Shown here one piece after another: positions 10,019 to 13,955 of a DNA stretch of 13,955 nt (its first letter is position 1; the number at the start of each line of letters is the position of its first letter). The position numbers were made by a program, and so were the translations under genes. Origin of the DNA: Cylindrodendrum hubeiense (lineage: Eukaryota; Ascomycota; Sordariomycetes; Hypocreales; Nectriaceae); assembly GCA_014621425.1 (NCBI GenBank), contig JAANBB010000707.1:1-13955 (forward strand), read 5' to 3'. A model generated the notes under the pieces. It ran no database searches. It was not told the DNA's origin and was given only the letters and a program-made list of their open reading frames with translations.

Positions 10019-10745
10019 CTACTTTTGCTGTTTCGACTTATTCTTCCCCGCCGGCGCCACATCAAACGTCGGCCGGAAGATGACCTCCCGGTAGTACTTG
10101 GCCTCTTCGATGCTCTCCAGGATGTCGTCCCTCGCCTTGTGGAGCCCCTTCTTGCTGGGCACCTTGTTGATGACCCGCCTAGCCGACCACCGCAGCGCCG
10201 CCTCCTTGATCGTGCTGACGTCCAGGAGGCGGTGGTGCAGGTGCTTCACCACGCGCGTGTAGGGCTCCCGCCGGAGGAACGCCCGGTCGGCGTGGATGCT
10301 GTTTCCGGCGAGCAGCCCGGCCTTGCGCTGCGGGATGAACCGCGTGATGTACTCATAGAGCGCCGCGGCGGCCTGCTCGGGCGTCGTCGTCGAGGCCAAC
10401 ACCGCGGCGGTGAGGCCCGAGTCGGCGTGCGTCTTGGTGCACCAGTCGTCCATCTGGTCGAGCCGCGACTGCGGGTAGTGGATGATGGCGTGGAAGCCCT
10501 CTTCGTCCAGCACCTCGAGGTTGCCCGTGGTGATGATGCAGTAGATCTCGATAATCTCCTCCGTGTCCGGGTTGAGACCCGTCATCTAAGTGCATGCATG
10601 TGAGTGTTTGAGGCCATCGTGACGCCCGGCGGCCAGGGAGTCATATATCGACGGCAGCTCAACGTACCTCACAGTCTATCCATACGAGCGGGCCATCGCT
10701 AGCGCTCTTAGGCTGCTCGACCTGGTCCTCTGGGTTTGTAGACAT
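10019..10745 (-). CDS. rex2: Oligoribonuclease (REX2/Orn), DEDDh 3'-5' exoribonuclease
   Basis: Two exons, 10745-10668 and 10585-10019, encode 214 aa. All DEDDh catalytic positions are visible: Asp24 and Glu26 in WIDCE, Asp126 in GNSIHADRAF, His175 and Asp180 in HKARDD, with the family signature LDVSTIKE at 147-154. The spacing matches E. coli Orn (D12, E14, D112, H158, D163). Family knowledge: the enzyme degrades 2-5 nt RNA ends to mononucleotides; the yeast homologue Rex2 acts in mitochondria and in RNA 3'-end trimming. Here an in-frame TGA lies 30 nt upstream of the start and the first 20 residues are Pro/Asp/Glu-containing, so no mitochondrial presequence is visible in this model. The single 82-nt intron splits the first catalytic motif (DCE|MTGL). 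The C-terminus is a short Lys/Gln-rich tail. Divergent from the oxidoreductase gene to the right. Confidence 0.95.
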
Positions 10746-11430
10746 GGTTTCTATGTGGTTGGGCTTCCCTCAGTGCACATGTGCGTTGGACGGGCAAATG
10801 TATGTAACGTGAAGACTTGGTCGCAGAGGACCCATCCACAGACCTTCGCCGCCAATAAGCTGCAATCAGCTCCTCATCGCAGTGGAGGGGTAGTGGAGAG
10901 GAGGCTCGCTACCGCCCGTGTCCGTTGGGGGGGCCCTGCCCGTGCAGCGGTTGCGGAAGATCGCCCGTGGGCATTAGCGCCCACTTAACTGGGCGGGTGC
11001 CCTGTGGCGCCCCCATCCAGCGCTGTCGAAGAGCACCTAACGCGCTGGAACGTTGCGTATTCTAAATCGCCGCCTCCCCATTGGCAGCCGGCACTTCACC
11101 ACCACGTTGACACCATCTAGCTACCCCTATCGTTAACATCGCCGGCATATACACGCGGCCAGGCACAGTCACTCAGAGAAGCCATCGCATGGTTCTTCGG
11201 ATCCGCTTTCCGACATCCGCTTGTTTATATTACTTCATGGCCCGTTAAAGCCACTGCCCGCATTCCAGCCCTCGTTGCTTGATCATTGACCTTGGTTCTG
11301 CCCAACACATTGAGACAGGCAGCGAATATCCTCATATATCTGCCTTGATCACATTTATAAAGATCTCGAGTGAGAATCTTGCCATTCTTCAACTCATCTC
11401 CAATCACCACATCGACGAATCTCTTCAGTC
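10746..11430. promoter_or_regulatory. Divergent promoter region between REX2 and the oxidoreductase gene
   Basis: This 685-bp region serves REX2 on the left (minus) and the oxidoreductase on the right (plus). It has a CCAAT on the plus strand (10852-10856), an inverted one (ATTGG, about 11079), and three copies of GCCCGTG (10914, 10938, 10963). A TATAAAG (11356-11362) lies about 70 nt before the oxidoreductase ATG and may be its TATA element, though it is close to the start codon. No gene is apparent in it. Confidence 0.55.
10914..10969 (+). repeat. Three regularly spaced GCCCGTG motifs
   Basis: GCCCGTG occurs at 10914-10920, 10938-10944 and 10963-10969, spaced 24 and 25 nt, in the GC-rich centre of the divergent promoter. 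The near-regular spacing suggests a repeated factor-binding site; I cannot assign a factor. Confidence 0.5.
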
Positions 11431-13035
11431 ATGTCTTCGGCAAAGAAACTCTTATCCGAGGCCATCCCAGGCGAGGATGCAGAGCCCGAATTCCTTGACG
11501 TCCGTCTCAAGCCCCCGCCCAGGCCCGAGATGTCAGAGCATCCGCCGCGTTTCATCATCATCGGAGCTGGCTCCCGTGGAAGCCATTATGCGAACGCCAT
11601 CAGCAGCGTCTCCAATGGCGTCGTCGCCGCCGTCGCCGAGCCGCTGAAGTTCAAGCGTGAGGCCCTCGGCAAGAAGCACATATGGGGGGACAAAGGCGCC
11701 GGCGAGGGCCAATCCTTCACCGACTGGCGCGACTTCCTCGAGTACGAGCAGGACCGCCGGCGGCGGGTGGCTGCTGGCGAGGAGGGTGTCCCTGAGGGCA
11801 TCGACGGGGCGTTCGTGTGCGTACTGGACGAGATGCACCGCGAGGTCGTGGTCGGCCTCGGACCGCTTGGGTTGCATGTCATGTGTGAGAAGCCACTCGC
11901 GTGCTCCCTCGAAGAATGCCTCGACATGTACAAGGCGCTGCGGGCTTCGGAGGCGTCCAGGGTCTTCTCAATCGGCCACGTGCTGCGGTACAGCCCCCAC
12001 AACATCATGCTGCGGAAGTTACTGCTCGAGGACCGCATAATCGGTGACATTACCAGCGTTGTCCACACCGAGCCCGTGGGTTGGTGGCACTACACGCACT
12101 CGTACGTCAGGGGCAACTGGCGCAACGAGAAGACGACGGCGCCATCTCTTCTCACCAAGAGCTGTCACGACATTGACCTCTTGCTTTGGCTACTCTGCTC
12201 CCCAGAGAAGCCCGGTCAGGGAGAGCCGCATCTCCCGGAAACCATTTCCTCCTCAGGTAGTCTGCAGTTCTTCAAGAAGAGCCGCAAACCTGCCGCTGCC
12301 GGTGCTGCGACCAACTGCTTGAAGTGCCCCCTCGGCGATGAGGGCTGCAAGTTCTCGGCCAAGAACATCTACCTCAACCCCGAGCTACAGGGGCTCCAGG
12401 ACGCCACGCTATGGCCCATCAACGTCCTTGTCCACGATATTGAAGACTATCCCACAAGGTCGGCTCGAGAGGAGGTCCTGTCCAAGGTTCTCGAGGAAGA
12501 CTATGACGAGTCAATGCCCAAGTCAGAGGTAGCAGCCCGGAACTGGTTCGGTCGTTGCGTCTTCGAATCCGACAACAACGTTTGTGACGAGCAATTCGTC
12601 ACCATCACCTGGCCTGAGACGACCAGGCCGGCCAAGATGGTCACCTTCCACATGGTGGCGCAGACCAAGAAGATCTGTCAGCGCTTCTCCAACATATACG
12701 GCGAGCACGGCGAGATCTACGCCGACTCGCGCACCATTGTCGTCGAGGACTTCAACACAGGTGAGACCAAGAAGTTCTACCCACGGGTCGAGGACCTGGG
12801 CCACGGCGGCGGCGACCTCGGCCTGACACAGCAGTTTGTGCTAGCCTGCGACCGTGTCAAGAACCACGGCTGGGAGGCACCCCGCGCACAGAATGAGTTT
12901 ATCGGATGCACGCTGGAGGAGGTGCTGCGCAGCCATGCCTTGGTGTTTGCGGCGGAGGAGGCCAGGCTGGGCCGCAAGGTGCTGAACTGGGAGGAGTGGT
13001 GGGACAAGGCCGTCGGCCAGAAATTGGCCGTCTAA
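11431..13035 (+). CDS. Gfo/Idh/MocA-family oxidoreductase, substrate unknown
   Basis: One uninterrupted frame encodes 534 aa, longer than the usual 340-400 aa of the family. A roughly 38-residue Pro/Glu-containing N-terminal extension precedes the Rossmann strand and dinucleotide motif IIIGAGSRG (42-50). The family EKP motif is at Glu153-Lys154-Pro155 and a SCHDID segment (244-249) with His246 occupies the place of the catalytic D..H element. In the C-terminal half lies a cysteine cluster C-x2-C-x6-C (296, 299, 306) followed by FSAKNIY. Family knowledge: members use NAD(P) to oxidise or reduce sugars, inositols and related compounds; relatives of this subtype are often labelled StrI-like. There is no signal peptide, so it is probably cytosolic. 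It is intronless, unlike every complete neighbour here. The neighbours do not suggest a pathway, so the substrate stays open. Confidence 0.9.
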   Translation: MSSAKKLLSEAIPGEDAEPEFLDVRLKPPPRPEMSEHPPRFIIIGAGSRGSHYANAISSVSNGVVAAVAEPLKFKREALGKKHIWGDKGAGEGQSFTDWRDFLEYEQDRRRRVAAGEEGVPEGIDGAFVCVLDEMHREVVVGLGPLGLHVMCEKPLACSLEECLDMYKALRASEASRVFSIGHVLRYSPHNIMLRKLLLEDRIIGDITSVVHTEPVGWWHYTHSYVRGNWRNEKTTAPSLLTKSCHDIDLLLWLLCSPEKPGQGEPHLPETISSSGSLQFFKKSRKPAAAGAATNCLKCPLGDEGCKFSAKNIYLNPELQGLQDATLWPINVLVHDIEDYPTRSAREEVLSKVLEEDYDESMPKSEVAARNWFGRCVFESDNNVCDEQFVTITWPETTRPAKMVTFHMVAQTKKICQRFSNIYGEHGEIYADSRTIVVEDFNTGETKKFYPRVEDLGHGGGDLGLTQQFVLACDRVKNHGWEAPRAQNEFIGCTLEEVLRSHALVFAAEEARLGRKVLNWEEWWDKAVGQKLAV

Positions 13036-13488
13036 TGGAAGACGAGAGAATGTCATGTTGCGAAACGCATAGCGAGAATGATTATGTTACTAGTGTGGTT
13101 GACCGAGTTAAGGTTACGGAGCGTAGCTGGCACGCACGTGTCACATATAACGATGATATGCATTGGTTATCATAGATCTAGGGCATTATAATGTTTGATC
13201 TTCATGAGTAAACTAAAAATGAACGCAGGACACGAATGTGCTAGTAACGAGGTATAATACAAATTCATGCAAATAGGGGCCATATGAACCAATAAATCCC
13301 CCGCGATGGTGACCTCTGCCTCTGCCAAAGCGCCTCTTGTCCGATGAACCAACGCCTCTGCCTTTCGGCCTCCTTCTCTGTTTGCAAGTCTCCTTCCACT
13401 GCTCTCTGTCTACTTTGTCCTGTCCAGCTACTCGGGACGCAGGGAGCAGGACCAGTCCAAACACCGTCCACGGCGTAAAGCCTTTCCT
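13036..13488. other. Intergenic region between convergent genes
   Basis: It holds the 3' UTR of the oxidoreductase gene and that of the minus-strand gene at the right edge. An AATAAA (13291-13296, plus strand) is a possible polyadenylation signal about 255 nt past the oxidoreductase stop. A minus-strand frame (13464-13213) contains a few RG-rich residues but has no start context or family resemblance, so I do not call it. Confidence 0.6.
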
Positions 13489-13955
13489 CTAACCAAGCTC
13501 GGCGCGGTTGGTCTCGTTGCCAACGGGGTTGATGGCAGGCAGCTCCATGGCGTTGTGGGGAGCTTGCTGCTGCTGGTGCTGCTGGTACAGGGGCTGCTGC
13601 TGCTGCTGCTGGCCACCGAAAACGGCCTCGCCCTCCTTGGGCCCAGGGCTGGGGGTCAGGTTCGGGGGCGGTGAGGCGGACGAGGGGGGCTGGTAGCCGG
13701 GGACGGCGCCGTACTGGCTGTACGTCTGCTGCTGATCGAAGCCCTGCTGAGGGGGGTACTGGCCCTGTTGCTGGTCGAAGCCATGCTGGGGCGGAAACTG
13801 GCCGGGCGGCGCGTAGGCGGCGTTGTATCCGGGCTGGGGCGAGTAGGCGGGCTGGCTGCCGTAGGCGCTCATGTGAGGGTCGTAGGGCTGGGGAGTGCCC
13901 TGCTGAGGCGGGTAGCCCTGGAAGCTCGGGGGCACGCCGGACGTGTAGGCGGTTT
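13489..13955 (-). CDS. C-terminal part of a Gln/Pro/Tyr/Gly-rich protein (runs off the right edge)
   Basis: The frame is open from the right edge to TAG at 13489-13491, giving about 155 residues with no ATG, so only the C-terminal part is present. It is dominated by Gln, Pro, Gly, Tyr and Ala. Two near-copies of PPQ-x-GFDQQQ, a six-Gln run and a further Gln-rich stretch (QQHQQQQ) can be seen. The last about 20 residues (from MELPAINP to NRAELG) are less repetitive and could be a short conserved tail. The composition suggests a disordered, possibly prion-like or scaffold region; the folded part must lie outside the window. I do not recognise the protein. The open frame, the complexity of the tail and codon use with G/C third positions support real coding; a further intron in this part is possible but not needed. 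Confidence 0.7.
   Translation of the reverse strand, partial: TAYTSGVPPSFQGYPPQQGTPQPYDPHMSAYGSQPAYSPQPGYNAAYAPPGQFPPQHGFDQQQGQYPPQQGFDQQQTYSQYGAVPGYQPPSSASPPPNLTPSPGPKEGEAVFGGQQQQQQPLYQQHQQQQAPHNAMELPAINPVGNETNRAELG
13594..13611. repeat. (CTG)6 microsatellite inside coding sequence
   Basis: Six exact CTG triplets encode a run of six Gln on the minus strand. More CTG/CTGGTG triplets flank it (13565-13585). The tract is likely length-variable between strains. Confidence 0.85.

Noticed and set aside
10025..10603. 192-codon open frame on the plus strand
   Set aside because: It lies antisense to REX2 exon 2, which has all DEDDh residues. The Arg/Val-rich translation is a shadow.
11533..12068. 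Minus-strand frames inside the oxidoreductase gene
   Set aside because: Antisense shadows of a continuous 534-codon gene with clear Rossmann and EKP motifs.
13213..13464. Minus-strand frame with an RG-rich segment (RGRGHHRGG)
   Set aside because: It is downstream of the stop codon of the Gln-rich gene, has no family resemblance outside the short RG stretch, and an overlapping frame is also open. Best read as 3' UTR.

Overview
The window looks like nuclear DNA of a filamentous ascomycete (Pezizomycotina, probably Sordariomycetes; the class is an inference). The introns are mostly 50-70 nt with GTAAGT/GTATGT/GTGAGT-type donors, CTAAC/CTGAC/CTAAT branch points and TAG/CAG acceptors. Third codon positions are GC-rich and leaders are pyrimidine-rich. 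Six protein genes are supported, each with its own promoter; nothing suggests an operon, a biosynthetic cluster, a mobile element, a CRISPR array or an RNA gene.

Layout from left to right: (a) 1-1344, repeat-rich intergenic DNA with three short tandem repeats, a G-quadruplex motif and a dense cluster of GTAC tetramers and inverted repeats. (b) NHP6-type HMG-box protein (+, coding 2108-2639, three coding exons), apparently with two further introns in its 5' leader. (c) 2640-4809, about 2.2 kb without a convincing gene, carrying a paired GATA-factor site. (d) An unrecognised protein of about 498 aa (+, 4810-6794) that I could assemble as ten exons in one frame. (e) Phosphoglucomutase (-, 9275-7239, five exons, 553 aa), convergent with (d), with a perfect hairpin at its stop codon. 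(f) Oligoribonuclease REX2/Orn (-, 10745-10019, two exons, 214 aa). (g) An intronless Gfo/Idh/MocA-family oxidoreductase (+, 11431-13035, 534 aa), divergent from (f) across a 685-bp shared promoter region. (h) The C-terminal part of a Gln/Pro/Tyr/Gly-rich protein (-, stop at 13489, running off the right edge).

The recognised genes are housekeeping functions: chromatin architecture (NHP6), glucose-1-P/glucose-6-P interconversion (PGM) and nano-RNA degradation (REX2). I see no functional link beyond adjacency. The least explained items are the ten-exon protein with two stop-free, frame-preserving introns, and the oxidoreductase with a three-cysteine insertion and unknown substrate. I do not see a clearly new multi-gene system.
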